Source: Gordonia sp. X0973
GTDB lineage: Bacteria; Actinomycetota; Actinomycetes; Mycobacteriales; Mycobacteriaceae
NCBI RefSeq assembly: GCF_013348785.1
Contig: NZ_CP054691.1
Coordinates: 3,348,001 to 3,412,000 of the forward strand
Direction of reading: 5' to 3'
Length of the DNA stretch: 64,000 nucleotides
The notes under the pieces were generated by a model. It made no database searches, had not been told where the DNA came from, and saw only the letters and a list, made by a program, of their open reading frames with translations. Shown piece after piece: positions 52,882-62,484 of the stretch. Numbering within the stretch: the stretch's first letter is position 1; the number at the start of each line of letters is the position of its first letter. The position numbers and the translations under genes were made by a program.

Positions 52882-54132
52882 ATGAGCACCGCCGTCCGCA
52901 CCGAAACCGACCGGACCGACCGCACCACCCACCCGCAGTGGTGGGCGTACCCGTTCCTGCTCTCCCTGCTCGCACTGGCTCTCGGTTGCTCCGGATTGCC
53001 CTCTCCGCTGTACCCGCGCTACGCCCAGGAATGGCATCTGAGCCCGCTGACGATCACGATGATCTTCGCCGTCTACGCGATCGGTGCGCTCATCGCGGCA
53101 CTGACCGTCGGACCGATCTCCGATTCCCTCGGCCGCAAACCCGTCCTCGTCGCCGCCCTGGTGTCCATCCTCGTCGGCCTCGTCCTGTTCCTCGTCGCCG
53201 ACGAGCACACCTATTGGCTGCTGCTCGTCGCGCGCTTCCTGCACGGCGCCGCGATCGGCGCGATCACCGTCGTCTCCGGTGCGGCCCTCCTCGACGTCGC
53301 GCCCGACGACGGCGCGCGCAACGGCATGCGCAGCGGGGTCGCGCTGAACGTCGGGATGGCCGTCACCATCATCGGCGCCGCGGCCGCCGCCCAGTGGGCG
53401 CCCAACCCGCTGCGGCTGCCGTATCTCATCGTGGCGATCATCGTCTCGCTGATGCTGGTGGCGCTGCTGCTCCTCGTCGAACCGCATATCGGGCGCACCG
53501 GTGAGCCGATCAGGATCGCCGCGCCTTCCGTCCCGACACAGATCCGCGCCGACTTCACCTTCTCCGCGATCGGCATCTTCACGTCCTGGTCGGTGCTGGG
53601 CGTCTTCCTCAGCCTCTACCCGGCGCTGACCGAGCACGCCACCGGCCATCGGTCGATCCTCTTCGCCGGTGTGGTCATCGCCGCGATGGCCGCCGCCTCA
53701 GCCCTGTCGCAACGGCTCAGCGCCCGGTTCAACCCGCGCAAGACCGCGGTCGTCGGCAGCATCGGGCTGATCGTCACGCTCATATGCGCGGTGTGGGCGC
53801 TGCACCTGGGGTCCACGGTCTTCGTCGTCGCCGACTCCTTCGCCCTGGGCGCGGCCTTCGGGTTGGTGTTCGGCGGTTCGCTGCGCCACCTCAACGAGGT
53901 CACCCCGGCCGACGCGCGCGGGCGGGTGATGAGCGCCTACTACCTGCTCGGATACCTGGCGATGGCGGTCCCGACGATCACCGCGGGCGCCTTGGCGTCG
54001 ACATTCGGTACGGCCGCGATCTTCCCGTGGTTCGTCGCCGTCGTGGCGACGATGAGCCTCGTCGCCGCGGCCCTGGGGATGCGCGGCGTGCGCGACCGGC
54101 CCGTCGTCGTCACCGACATCGCCGCGGCGTAG
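52882..54132 (+). CDS. MFS efflux-type transporter
   Basis: This is a 416-residue major facilitator transporter with about 12 helices. The loop 2-3 motif G-P-I-S-D-S-L-G-R-K-P identifies the drug:H+ antiporter branch. The start is the ATG at 52882 with GAGG upstream; the preceding GTG is in frame but less likely. It is divergent from the ArsR regulator, so it is likely induced by a compound that releases ArsR from its twin operators. It converges on the gad gene. Confidence 0.87.
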   Translation: MSTAVRTETDRTDRTTHPQWWAYPFLLSLLALALGCSGLPSPLYPRYAQEWHLSPLTITMIFAVYAIGALIAALTVGPISDSLGRKPVLVAALVSILVGLVLFLVADEHTYWLLLVARFLHGAAIGAITVVSGAALLDVAPDDGARNGMRSGVALNVGMAVTIIGAAAAAQWAPNPLRLPYLIVAIIVSLMLVALLLLVEPHIGRTGEPIRIAAPSVPTQIRADFTFSAIGIFTSWSVLGVFLSLYPALTEHATGHRSILFAGVVIAAMAAASALSQRLSARFNPRKTAVVGSIGLIVTLICAVWALHLGSTVFVVADSFALGAAFGLVFGGSLRHLNEVTPADARGRVMSAYYLLGYLAMAVPTITAGALASTFGTAAIFPWFVAVVATMSLVAAALGMRGVRDRPVVVTDIAAA

Positions 54133-54150
54133 GTTGGGCGCCCGCCGACG

Positions 54151-55542
54151 TCAGTGTGTGAACTGCGGCGTGGTCGGCGCGACGCGCGGCATCGGGCCGT
54201 CGAGATCCTCCAGGAAGGCGACCGCCTTCTTGACGTCCTCGAGCAGCCGCGTCGCCAGGTCGTGGCTCAGCCCGTTGCGGACGACGATCCGCTGGACGGT
54301 GAGGTCGGCCAGGTCGTTCGGCATCGGATAGGCCGGGACCAGCCAGCCGGCCAGCCGCAGCCGGTCCGCGAGGTCGTAGAGCGACCAGTTCTTCGTGACC
54401 CCCGGCTTGAGATACCACGCGAACACGGGGATGTCCGAGCCGTCGTTCCACAACTCGAACTGCTCCATCTTGCCGATCTCGCCGGCCAGGAACATCGCGA
54501 CGTCGCGGGAATTCGACTGCACGCGGGTATAGCCGTCGACGCCGAGCCGCAGAAACAAGTAGTACTGCAGCAGCACCTGCGCCCCGGGACGCGAGAAATT
54601 CAGCGCCAAGGTGGCCTCCGAACCGCCGAGATAGCTGACGTAGAAGATCAGGTCGTCGGGGCAGGACTGCTTGTCGCGCCACACAACCCAGCCCAACCCC
54701 GGGTAGACCAGCCCGTATTTGTGGCCGGAGGTGTTGATCGACACGACCCGTTCGACGCGGAAATCCCATTCCAGATCGGGTTGACAGAAGGGGGCGATAA
54801 AGCCGCCGGAAGCGGCGTCGACGTGGATCGGGATGTCCAGGCCGGTGTCCTTCTGGATCTCGTCGAGCTTGGCGGAGATCTCCTTCACCGGCTCGTACAT
54901 GCCGGTGTAGGTCACGCCCATGATGGCGACGACGCCGATGGTGTTCTCGTCGACGTAGCGCTCCAGCTCGTGGCCGTCGAGCACCTTGTGCTTGTGGCTG
55001 ATCGGGACGAACCGCGGCTCCACCTCGAAGTAGTTGCAGAACTTCTCCCAGCAGACCTGCACCGCGCTCGACATCACCAGGTTCGGCTTGTCGGTCGGCT
55101 TGCCGGCCGCCTGGCGGGCGTTGCGCCACTTGCGTTTCATCGCCAGGCCGCCGAGCATCGCCGCCTCCGACGAGCCGATGGCCGACGTGCCGACGGTGTC
55201 GTCGGGATCCGCGGCATTCCACATCGCCGCGATCATCTTCACGCAGCGGGTCTCCACCGCCGCGGTCGCCGGGTACTCGTCCTTGTCGACCATGTTCTTG
55301 TCGAAGGCCTCGACGTACAGGTCCTTCGCCTGCACATCCATCCAGGTGCTGACGAAGGTGGCGAGGTTCAGCCGCGCGTTCCCGTCCAGCATGGCCTGGT
55401 CGTGAACGACCTGGTAGGCGGTCTCCGGCAGGCTCTCGCCCTGGGGGATGCGGTTGGCCGGATAGGCCGTCGCCTCGCCGCCGCGGGCGAAGACCGGGTT
55501 GATCTCGACATCGGGGACCTGATCGTTCTTCTCGTCTGCCAT
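54151..55542 (-). CDS. gad: Glutamate decarboxylase
   Basis: This 463-residue PLP enzyme turns glutamate into GABA with proton uptake, protecting against acid. The Schiff-base lysine is Lys275 in TSGHKYGLVYPGLGW and the pyridine-N contact is Asp242 in HVDAASGGFIAPF; E. coli GadB has Lys276. The segment GSSEAAMLGGLAMKRKWR is typical. The length matches GadB (466). No glutamate/GABA antiporter is adjacent, so export is encoded elsewhere or GABA is used internally. It converges on the MFS gene with 18 bases between the stops. Confidence 0.95.
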   Translation of the reverse strand: MADEKNDQVPDVEINPVFARGGEATAYPANRIPQGESLPETAYQVVHDQAMLDGNARLNLATFVSTWMDVQAKDLYVEAFDKNMVDKDEYPATAAVETRCVKMIAAMWNAADPDDTVGTSAIGSSEAAMLGGLAMKRKWRNARQAAGKPTDKPNLVMSSAVQVCWEKFCNYFEVEPRFVPISHKHKVLDGHELERYVDENTIGVVAIMGVTYTGMYEPVKEISAKLDEIQKDTGLDIPIHVDAASGGFIAPFCQPDLEWDFRVERVVSINTSGHKYGLVYPGLGWVVWRDKQSCPDDLIFYVSYLGGSEATLALNFSRPGAQVLLQYYLFLRLGVDGYTRVQSNSRDVAMFLAGEIGKMEQFELWNDGSDIPVFAWYLKPGVTKNWSLYDLADRLRLAGWLVPAYPMPNDLADLTVQRIVVRNGLSHDLATRLLEDVKKAVAFLEDLDGPMPRVAPTTPQFTH

Positions 55543-55674
55543 GCTTCCTCCCGACCGCTGGTGACCGTCTCGCTGCGTGCGACTCTCGCCGATCGCCTCA
55601 CGCTAACACCGCCGTCGCCCCTCCCCCGGACGGCGACGCGGCCTCCGGCCTTCCGTGGGCTCGGACAAAGCAAA

Positions 55675-55704
55675 GAGTTCCCGCGCCGTTCGACGCGGGA
55701 ACTC
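55675..55704 (-). terminator. Terminator after the SDR gene
   Basis: GAGTTCCCGCG / CGCGGGAACTC forms an 11-bp stem with an 8-base loop, followed on the minus strand by a T-rich stretch (TTTGCTTTG). It is 21 bases after the SDR stop. Confidence 0.8.
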
Positions 55705-55725
55705 CTCGGTTGAATCGTGGCCGGA

Positions 55726-56502
55726 CTACTTCGGTGGCATCCGGATGCCGCCGTCGACGCGGATCACCTCGGCGTTCATGTACGAGTTGGTGATCAGTTC
55801 CTCGACCATCGACGCGAGTTCGTCGGGCACGCCGAGGCGCTTGGGGAACAGGACGGACTCGCCCAGCTTCGCCTTGAATGCCTCCGACTCCGGGCCCTCG
55901 CCGTAGATCGGGGTGTCGATGAGGCCGGGGGCGATGCAGTTGACGCGGACGCCGATGGCCGACAGGTCGCGCGCGACCGGCAGCGTCATCCCGACCACGC
56001 CGCCCTTCGACGACGAGTAGGCGGCCTGCCCGATCTGTCCGTCGAAAGCGGCGACGCTGGCGAGGTTCACGATCGCGCCGCGCTCCCCGTTCTCGTTCGG
56101 CTCGTTGCGGCTCATCGCGGTCGCGGCCAGGCGCACGACGTCGAAGGTGCCGACGAGGTTGATCGCGATGACCTTCTTGTACAGGTCCAGGTTGTGCGCC
56201 GAGGCGAACTCGCCGTCCTTGCCGACGGTGCGCTGGGCCCAGCCGATGCCGGCCGAGTTGACGACGGCCCGCAGCGGGCCGAGTTCGGTCGCCGCGTTGA
56301 CCGCGGCCTCGATCTGCTCGGTGTTGGTGACGTCGACGGCGACGAACTTGCCGCCGATCTCCTCGGCGATCTTCTCGCCGTCCTCGGCCTTGAGGTCGGC
56401 GATGATGACCTTGGCGCCCTGAGCGGCGAGACGACGGGCAGAGGCCGCGCCGATGCCGGAGGCACCACCGGTGACGATTGCACTTGCTCCCTTGATATCC
56501 AT
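55726..56502 (-). CDS. SDR-family 3-hydroxyacyl-CoA dehydrogenase-like protein
   Basis: This 258-residue short-chain dehydrogenase has the NAD-binding T-G-G-A-S-G-I-G at the start, N-S-A-G in the middle, the catalytic Ser in VNLASVAAF and Y-S-S-S-K. It resembles type 10 17-beta-hydroxysteroid / 3-hydroxy-2-methylbutyryl-CoA dehydrogenases. The neighbouring fadA2 and fadE5 would fit a beta-oxidation role, but the gene is separate and has its own terminator. The substrate is not proved. Confidence 0.85.
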   Translation of the reverse strand: MDIKGASAIVTGGASGIGAASARRLAAQGAKVIIADLKAEDGEKIAEEIGGKFVAVDVTNTEQIEAAVNAATELGPLRAVVNSAGIGWAQRTVGKDGEFASAHNLDLYKKVIAINLVGTFDVVRLAATAMSRNEPNENGERGAIVNLASVAAFDGQIGQAAYSSSKGGVVGMTLPVARDLSAIGVRVNCIAPGLIDTPIYGEGPESEAFKAKLGESVLFPKRLGVPDELASMVEELITNSYMNAEVIRVDGGIRMPPK

Positions 56503-56551
56503 ACCGCCGAGAATACGGATACCTGTGACCTGGCTTACGGTCGGGGCCGAC

Positions 56552-58240
56552 CTACTTGCACGTGACGTTCGGCTCGGGGTCGTACTTCACGGTGCGGGTG
56601 TGCCGCGAGATCTCCTTGCCCGTCTTGGCGTCGGTGATCACCCGGGTGTTCGACGTGGTGAATCCGCGACTCCCGTTCGACGCGACGCACTCGTCGCCCT
56701 TGGGCAAGACGAGTTTCGGCGGATCGGTGTAGGCCGAGCGGGAGCCGGTGATCGACTCCACGTTCACCGTCTTCGTGCTCCAGAAGCGCACCGTCACCGC
56801 CGACGGCGTCCACTGCGTCTCGATGTAGATCCCGTACGGGGTGTTGTTGCGGAACACCAGGTCGATGGCACCTTCGAACACCGTCGCCTCGCGCGCCTCC
56901 GGGTAGCGCGAGATGTAGTAGCTGTGCTCGGTGTGGTCGATGTCCTCGAGTCCGGCGAAGTACGCGGCGTTGTAGAGGGTCGTCGCGAACTGGGAGATGC
57001 CGCCGCCGACGGCCTTCGCCGCGTGGCCGTGGTCGATGATCGTCGACGAGACGTAGCCCTGGTGCTCGCCGCGCGGACCGGTGAAGTTGTTGAGCGAGAA
57101 CTTGTTGCCCGGGCGGATGATCGCGCCGTCGACCTTGTTGGCGACGATGCGGATGTTCTCGCCGGACTTCTCGGCGAACCCACCCGTGGAGAACTCGCTG
57201 ACGACCTCCCGGACGCCGAGCTTACGGGCCTGCTCGGTGCTCAATCCCGGCTTGATCTCCTTGTAGGCGACGGCTGCGGTGCGGTGCTCGCCGAGGGCGC
57301 CGGCGATCGCGGCCGAGGTCGCGGGCCAGTCGACGACATATCCCGACCGCCCCGGGACCACCGTCGGGTGGCCCGTCTTCAACGTGAAGCCCGCGTTCTG
57401 CGGCTTCGACTGGGTCGCCTTCAGCTCGGCGACGTCGGTCTTGAGCTTGTCCTTGTCGATCGTCGGCGCCAGGCCGCCCTTGCCGTCGGGGGCGAAGACC
57501 AGCATCCCGGCCAATTCCTTCGGGGCGATCGTGACGTTGCGACCGCGGCCCTTGACGGTGACCGGCGATGCCGCCGCGACGAGGGCCGGACCCCGCATGG
57601 TCGCGTCGACCGTCGCCGCCGAGACGGTCGGCGAGAACTGCTCCATGGGCAGCACGATCTCTTCGCCGTTCAGCCACTGCTCCGCCGCCACGCGCGCGGC
57701 GACGTCCCGGTTGATCCGCAGACCGCTCGACGGCATATCCGCCTTCGGGACGGCTTTGTCGCCCTCGACCTCGAAGTGGACGCCGCCCTCGACGGCGGCC
57801 TTCTCCAGCGTCGCGCGCTGCGCGTCGATCGCCTTGTCGAACTTCTCGCGGTCGACGATGACGACGGGGTCGACGTGGCGTTTGAATCCGAAGATCGAGA
57901 GGAACCGGGTGAACGGGTTGGCCGGTTGTTCCATCGCCCGGGCAACGGTCCGCTTCTCGTCGAAGACCAATCCGAGCTGGTCAGCGGTGAATTCCGCGCC
58001 GCCAGACGAGGTTCGCAGCCGGACCGGCTTGGTGATGATCGGCAGCAGTTTGTCCAACTGCGCCTCGACGTCGGCGGGCACCCGGTTGCCCAACGAGAGA
58101 TGCGCCACCGAGGTGCCCCGCGCGGTCCGGCCATGCGTCGCCAGCGCGTCACCGGCGGTGACCGCGCTGAACACGAGGACGGCGGCCGCGGCGATCCGGC
58201 CGATAACGGCCAGACGTCGGGGCACGGGGATCGATCTCAT
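56552..58240 (-). CDS. VanW-family cell envelope protein
   Basis: This 562-residue protein has one N-terminal membrane helix (residues ~10-32) and is otherwise extracytoplasmic. The middle has YoaR/PG-binding type 4 segments, and the C-terminal third is the VanW domain (FSTGGFAEKSGENIRIVANKVDGAIIRPG pattern; VGGGISQFATTLYNAAYFAGLE; Y-I-S-R-Y-P-E-A-R-E-A-T-V). VanW proteins are tied to peptidoglycan but their biochemistry is unknown. It is followed 49 bases later by the SDR gene. The 5' gap holds the fadA2 terminator. Confidence 0.87.
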   Translation of the reverse strand: MRSIPVPRRLAVIGRIAAAAVLVFSAVTAGDALATHGRTARGTSVAHLSLGNRVPADVEAQLDKLLPIITKPVRLRTSSGGAEFTADQLGLVFDEKRTVARAMEQPANPFTRFLSIFGFKRHVDPVVIVDREKFDKAIDAQRATLEKAAVEGGVHFEVEGDKAVPKADMPSSGLRINRDVAARVAAEQWLNGEEIVLPMEQFSPTVSAATVDATMRGPALVAAASPVTVKGRGRNVTIAPKELAGMLVFAPDGKGGLAPTIDKDKLKTDVAELKATQSKPQNAGFTLKTGHPTVVPGRSGYVVDWPATSAAIAGALGEHRTAAVAYKEIKPGLSTEQARKLGVREVVSEFSTGGFAEKSGENIRIVANKVDGAIIRPGNKFSLNNFTGPRGEHQGYVSSTIIDHGHAAKAVGGGISQFATTLYNAAYFAGLEDIDHTEHSYYISRYPEAREATVFEGAIDLVFRNNTPYGIYIETQWTPSAVTVRFWSTKTVNVESITGSRSAYTDPPKLVLPKGDECVASNGSRGFTTSNTRVITDAKTGKEISRHTRTVKYDPEPNVTCK

Positions 58241-58306
58241 CGCATCAAATCTACTTGGCGAGCTGGAAGTTCACGCGTTCGGATGTACCGGGAGCAGGTG
58301 AAATGA

Positions 58307-58358
58307 ATGGCCCGATCGAACTGCCGGGTCGGGGGATCGGACAGTTCAATCGGGCCAT
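58307..58358 (-). terminator. Terminator after fadA2
   Basis: ATGGCCCGATCGAACTG (58307-58323) pairs with 58342-58358 with one mismatch, giving a 17-bp stem and 18-base loop, 57 bases after the fadA2 stop on the minus strand. Confidence 0.75.
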
Positions 58359-58415
58359 TGGTCATATCGAGGACGGTCCGCCGGGCGTTACAGGGCCCGG
58401 GGGTCCGCCGCGGCG

Positions 58416-59825
58416 TCAGCCCTCGATGATGGCGGTGACGCCCTGGCCACCCGCCGCACAGATCGAGATCAGTGCGCGACCGCCGCCGTTCTCCTTGATC
58501 TGCTTGGCCGCCTGGGCGACGATGCGCCCACCGGTGGCCGCGAAGGGGTGCCCGGCCGCCAGCGACGAGCCGTTGACGTTGAGCTTGCTGCGGTCGATCT
58601 TGCCCAGGGCCTTGGACAGGCCGAGGCGCTCGCGGCAGTACTCCTCGGACTCCCAGGCGGCCAGCGTCGCCAGGACCACCGAGGCGAAGGCCTCGTGGAT
58701 CTCGTAGAAGTCGAAGTCCTGCAGGGTAAGGCCGTTGCGCTCGAGCAGGCGCGGCACCGCGTAGGTGGGCGCCATCAGCAGACCGTCGGGACCGTTGACG
58801 TAGTCGACGGCGGCGGTCTCGCTGTCGACGAAGTAGGCCAGGACCGGCAGGCCCTTCTCCGCGGCCCACTCGTCGGTCGAGAGCAGCACCGTCGAGGCAC
58901 CGTCGGTGAGCGGCGTCGAGTTGCCCGCCGTCATCGTCGCGTCGCCGAGGGAGACGCCGAAGACCGGCTTGAGGGTCGACAGCTTGTCCACCGACGAGTT
59001 CGGGCGCAGGTTCTCGTCGCGGGTCAGCCCGCGGTACGGGGTGATCAGGTCGTCGAAGAATCCGCGGTCGTAGGCCTTGCCCATGTTCTGGTGGCTCGCG
59101 GCGGCCAGGGCGTCCTGGTCCTCGCGCTTGACGCCGAACTCCTTGGCGGTGATCGCCGCGTGCTCGCCCATCGAGAGGCCGGTGCGGGGCTCGCCGTTGC
59201 GCGGGATCTCGATGCCGAGCTTGGTGGCCAGCGCCAGGGCGGCCTTGATGCGGTCGGCCGTCGACTTCGCCCGGTTCACCTCGAGCATCTGGCGGCGCAT
59301 GGCCTCCGAGACGCCGATCGGGGCGTCGGAAGTGGTGTCCACGCCGCCGCCGATCGCGACGTCGTAGCGGCCCGACGCGATGCCGTCGGAGACCGCGGTG
59401 ATGGCCTGCAGTCCGGTGCCGCACGCCTGCTGCACGTCGAAGGCGGGGGTGTAGGGGGACAGCTCGGAGCCCAGCACCGATTCGCGGATCAGGTTGAAGT
59501 CACGCGAGTGCTTGAGGACGGCACCGCCGGCGACCATGCCGAGGCGCTCACCCTGCAGGTTGAAGCGGCTGACCAGGCCGGACAGCGCGGCGGTGAACAT
59601 CTCCTGGTTGCTGGCCGACGCGTAGGCCTTGTCCTGGCGGGCGAACGGGATGCGGTTGCCGCCGAGGATCGCGACCTTGCGCTTGGGCGCGGTGGCGAAG
59701 GCGCTGATCGCGCCGGACTTGGCGGCCGGGGCGGCCTTCGCCGGAGCCTTCTTGGCGGGGGCCTTTTTGGCGGGGGCTTTCTTCGCGGCGGTCTTCTTCG
59801 CCGGCGTGCTGGGGGTGGTGGCCAT
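58416..59825 (-). CDS. fadA2: Acetyl-CoA acetyltransferase (thiolase) with a Lys/Ala-rich N-terminal tail
   Basis: This 469-residue thiolase makes or cleaves 3-oxoacyl-CoA. Catalytic Cys135 is in VQQACGTGLQ, and the C-terminal GHPFAATGGR (His) and C-A-A-G-G-Q-G complete the active site. The first 36 residues are unlike the thiolase fold: repeated P-A-K-K / A-P-A-K units, eleven Lys, resembling histone-H1-like tails. The ATG at 59825 has AGGAGTAGGAAGCC before it. It is divergent from fabG4 with a 14-bp operator between, as in M. tuberculosis Rv0243/Rv0242c. Confidence 0.92.
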   Translation of the reverse strand: MATTPSTPAKKTAAKKAPAKKAPAKKAPAKAAPAAKSGAISAFATAPKRKVAILGGNRIPFARQDKAYASASNQEMFTAALSGLVSRFNLQGERLGMVAGGAVLKHSRDFNLIRESVLGSELSPYTPAFDVQQACGTGLQAITAVSDGIASGRYDVAIGGGVDTTSDAPIGVSEAMRRQMLEVNRAKSTADRIKAALALATKLGIEIPRNGEPRTGLSMGEHAAITAKEFGVKREDQDALAAASHQNMGKAYDRGFFDDLITPYRGLTRDENLRPNSSVDKLSTLKPVFGVSLGDATMTAGNSTPLTDGASTVLLSTDEWAAEKGLPVLAYFVDSETAAVDYVNGPDGLLMAPTYAVPRLLERNGLTLQDFDFYEIHEAFASVVLATLAAWESEEYCRERLGLSKALGKIDRSKLNVNGSSLAAGHPFAATGGRIVAQAAKQIKENGGGRALISICAAGGQGVTAIIEG

Positions 59826-59870
59826 TGGCTTCCTACTCCTGAAAGTTGAACGTGCTTCTCGTAGAGTATT

Positions 59871-59886
59871 CTTACTCCCGAGTAAG
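59871..59886. promoter_or_regulatory. Operator CTTACTC-CC-GAGTAAG between fadA2 and fabG4
   Basis: A perfect 7-bp inverted repeat around CC. Its core TTACTCCCGAGTAA is the same 14-bp pattern as at 50474-50487 and 63150-63163. It overlaps a TATTCT hexamer (59867-59872), a candidate -10 for fabG4, and lies 46 bases from the fadA2 start. Confidence 0.75.
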
Positions 59887-59962
59887 TTGCTTGTCGACTC
59901 GGGTCGAGTCGACTCGCGGCGCCACACCGTGAAATCACCTCGTACTGCAAGGAGTTCGTCTC

Positions 59963-61330
59963 GTGTCCGGTAAAGCAAACAAGGACCTGTACTCGACGTT
60001 CGTCACGTCCGGCCCCGGCTCGTTCATCGCCAGCCGCGTCGGCCTGCCCCAACCCCCGACCCTGCGCCGCTACTCGCCGTCGCAGGCACCCCTCTCCGGT
60101 CCGGTGCTGCTGGGCGGGCAGGGCCGCCTCGTCGAGCCGCTGCGCGAAATCCTCGCGGCCGCCGACGGCTATGACCTGATCAGCAACAACACCACCGGCC
60201 GCGGCGCGGACAAGCTCGGCGCCGCCGTCTTCGACGCCACCGGCATCACCGATCCCGCCGGCCTGGAGGCCCTGTTCGAGTTCTTCGGACCGACCATGCG
60301 CTCCACCGGCAACTCGGCGCGCTTCGTCGTCTTCGGCACCCACCCGGAGCTGTGCCGCAAGCCCGAGGAGCAGGTCGCGCAGCGCGCCCTGGAGGGCTTC
60401 ACCCGTTCGCTGGGCAAGGAACTGCGCAACGGCGCCACCGCCCAGCTCGTCTACGTGCACCCCAAGGCCAAGACCGGCCTGTCCGGTGTCGAGTCGACGC
60501 TGCGCTTCCTCCTGTCGGGCAAGTCGGCCTACGTCGACGCGCAGGTCATCCGCATCGGCGAGGCCGACGCGAAGGCCCCCGCGGACTGGGACAAGCCGCT
60601 GGCCGGTCGCGTCGCCCTGGTGACCGGCGCCGCCCGCGGCATCGGCGCGACGATCGCCGAGGTCCTGGCCCGCGACGGCGCCCACGTCATCGCCGCCGAC
60701 ATCCCGGCCGCCGGTGAGGCGCTGAGCGAGACCGCGAACCGCGTCAAGGGCACCGCCCTGCCGCTCGACGTCACCTCGCCCGACGCGGGCAAGACCATCG
60801 CCGAGCACGTGCTCGAGCGCCACGGCGGCCTCGACATCATCGTCAACAACGCCGGTATCACCCGCGACAAGCTGCTCGCCAACATGGACGACGCCCGCTG
60901 GAACGCGGTCATCGGCGTCAACCTGATCGCCCCCCAGCGCCTCGTCGATGATCTCGTCAAGGCCAAGGCACTGCGCGAGGGCGGCGCCGTCATCGACGTC
61001 TCGTCGATCGCCGGTATCGCGGGCAACCGCGGGCAGACCAACTACGGCACCTCCAAGGCCGGCGTCATCGGCCTGGTCGACGCGTACGCGCCGATCCTCG
61101 CCAAGAACGGCGTCACCATCAACGCCGTCGCCCCCGGGTTCATCGAGACCGCGATGACCGCGGCCATCCCGCTGGCCACCCGCGAGGTCGGCCGTCGGAT
61201 GAACTCGCTGCAGCAGGGCGGGCAGACCGTCGACGTCGCCGAGACCGTCGCCTGGTACGCCAACCCCGCGTCGAGTTCGGTGACCGGTAACGTCGTCCGC
61301 GTCTGCGGCCAGAGCCTGCTGGGCGCCTGA
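59963..61330 (+). CDS. fabG4: High-molecular-weight 3-oxoacyl-ACP/CoA reductase FabG4
   Basis: This 455-residue protein has the two-domain layout of mycobacterial FabG4 (454 residues): an N-terminal flavodoxin-like domain (residues ~1-200) that lacks a clear cofactor motif, then a C-terminal short-chain reductase with [12 protein letters not shown] and Y-G-T-S-K. It reduces 3-oxoacyl thioesters with NAD(P)H. AAGGAG precedes the GTG at 59963. It overlaps htdX by TGATG, so reductase and dehydratase are made together. Confidence 0.93.
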   Translation: MSGKANKDLYSTFVTSGPGSFIASRVGLPQPPTLRRYSPSQAPLSGPVLLGGQGRLVEPLREILAAADGYDLISNNTTGRGADKLGAAVFDATGITDPAGLEALFEFFGPTMRSTGNSARFVVFGTHPELCRKPEEQVAQRALEGFTRSLGKELRNGATAQLVYVHPKAKTGLSGVESTLRFLLSGKSAYVDAQVIRIGEADAKAPADWDKPLAGRVALVTGAARGIGATIAEVLARDGAHVIAADIPAAGEALSETANRVKGTALPLDVTSPDAGKTIAEHVLERHGGLDIIVNNAGITRDKLLANMDDARWNAVIGVNLIAPQRLVDDLVKAKALREGGAVIDVSSIAGIAGNRGQTNYGTSKAGVIGLVDAYAPILAKNGVTINAVAPGFIETAMTAAIPLATREVGRRMNSLQQGGQTVDVAETVAWYANPASSSVTGNVVRVCGQSLLGA

Positions 61331-62220
61331 TGGGACGGGTAATCACGCTCGACGACATCCCGTCGACGCTCGACGTCTACTCACGCGCCGTCGCCGCGAT
61401 GCTGCCCGGGATCGGCAAGTCCGGGCCGGTGCGCCCGGACGCGGCCGTGCCCGACACGGTGTACCGCTACACGACGCAGGGCACCGACCTCAACCGCCTG
61501 GCGGAGTACTGCCGGACCACCGGGATTCAGCTGGGCAACAACCTGCCGCTGACCTACCCGTTCGTCCTGCAGTTCCCGCTGGTCATGAAGCTGATGACGT
61601 CGAGTGAGTTCCCGTTCGGCGCGGTCGGGTCGGTGCACGTGGAGAACCGGATCCGGCGCTTCCGCCAGATCCCGGTGACCGACCGCCTCACCATCAGCAC
61701 GTCGGCGGGCAACCTGCGCGAGCACCGCAAGGGGATGCTGATCGACGTCACCTCGACGTTCGAGGTCGGCGGCGAGCTGGTCTGCGAGCAGGTCGGCACC
61801 TTCCTCTCGCAGCAGCGGACGAGCCTGTCCGACGAGGAGCGCGGCCCGGCCCCCAAGGAGGGCACTCCCCCGCCGCCGGACGCGGTGCTCTCGGTGAACC
61901 TCGGCGAGATCCGCAACTACGCGGCCGCGTCGGGCGATCGCAATCCCATCCACATGGGCAACCTGCCGGCGAAGGCGTTCGGCTTCCCGCGCGCCATCGC
62001 CCACGGCATGTGGAGCGCGGCCGCCGCCACCGCCAACATCGGGAGCCAGCTGCCCGACGCGGTGGAGTACCAGGTGCGCTTCGGCCGGCCGATCCTGCTG
62101 CCCGCGAAGGTGAACCTCTACACCAAGCGGGCCGGCGGACCGGGTGAGTACGACATCTCCATCCTGGATCGCAAGAAGGGCTTCCCGCACCTGACCGCGA
62201 CCACCCGCGCCATCAAGTAG
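61330..62220 (+). CDS. htdX: MaoC-like 3-hydroxyacyl dehydratase HtdX
   Basis: This 296-residue hot-dog dehydratase of the MaoC type reversibly dehydrates 3-hydroxyacyl thioesters. The hydratase-2 motif is in the second half: YAAASGDRNPIHMGNLPAKAFGFPRAIAHGMWS, with the catalytic Asp and His. It overlaps the fabG4 stop and is followed by a T-tailed hairpin. In M. tuberculosis Rv0241c-Rv0242c the same pair is found; together with FadA2 and FadE5 it completes a set for fatty-acid turnover or elongation. Confidence 0.92.
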   Translation: MGRVITLDDIPSTLDVYSRAVAAMLPGIGKSGPVRPDAAVPDTVYRYTTQGTDLNRLAEYCRTTGIQLGNNLPLTYPFVLQFPLVMKLMTSSEFPFGAVGSVHVENRIRRFRQIPVTDRLTISTSAGNLREHRKGMLIDVTSTFEVGGELVCEQVGTFLSQQRTSLSDEERGPAPKEGTPPPPDAVLSVNLGEIRNYAAASGDRNPIHMGNLPAKAFGFPRAIAHGMWSAAAATANIGSQLPDAVEYQVRFGRPILLPAKVNLYTKRAGGPGEYDISILDRKKGFPHLTATTRAIK

Positions 62221-62244
62221 GCGTATCGGATAGAGCGCGAATCG

Positions 62245-62279
62245 GGGCTCGCTCGGCATAGCCGAGCGGGCCCTGTTTT
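62245..62279 (+). terminator. Rho-independent terminator after htdX
   Basis: GGGCTCGCTCGGC-ata-GCCGAGCGGGCCC (13-bp stem with one G-U) followed by TGTTTT. It starts 25 bases after the htdX stop. Confidence 0.88.
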
Positions 62280-62281
62280 CG

Positions 62282-62470
62282 CGAGTGGGCACCCCAATCG
62301 CGTCGAGTGGGCACCCCAACCGTGCCGAGTGGGCACCCCAACCGTGCCGACTGGGCACCTTCTGCACGCCGACTGGGCACCCCAACCCCGCCGAGCGCCG
62401 GGTCGAGTGACCGCGACGAAGGAGCGGTCGTATCGAGACCTGGGCACCCCAAGGCGCGCCGAGCACCTAT
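62282..62470. repeat. Family B repeat: 22-bp tandem units plus 40-bp core
   Basis: Units of the type AGTGGGCACCCCAACCGTGC start at 62284, 62306, 62328, 62350 and 62372 (22 bases apart), then the 40-bp core at 62401-62440. It lies between the htdX terminator and the convergent TetR gene. Confidence 0.88.
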
Positions 62471-62484
62471 CGAGACCTAGGACC

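Noticed and set aside
62284..62393. CRISPR-like array of 22-bp repeats
   Set aside because: Same reason: no spacers, and the same units recur at three other places in the window.
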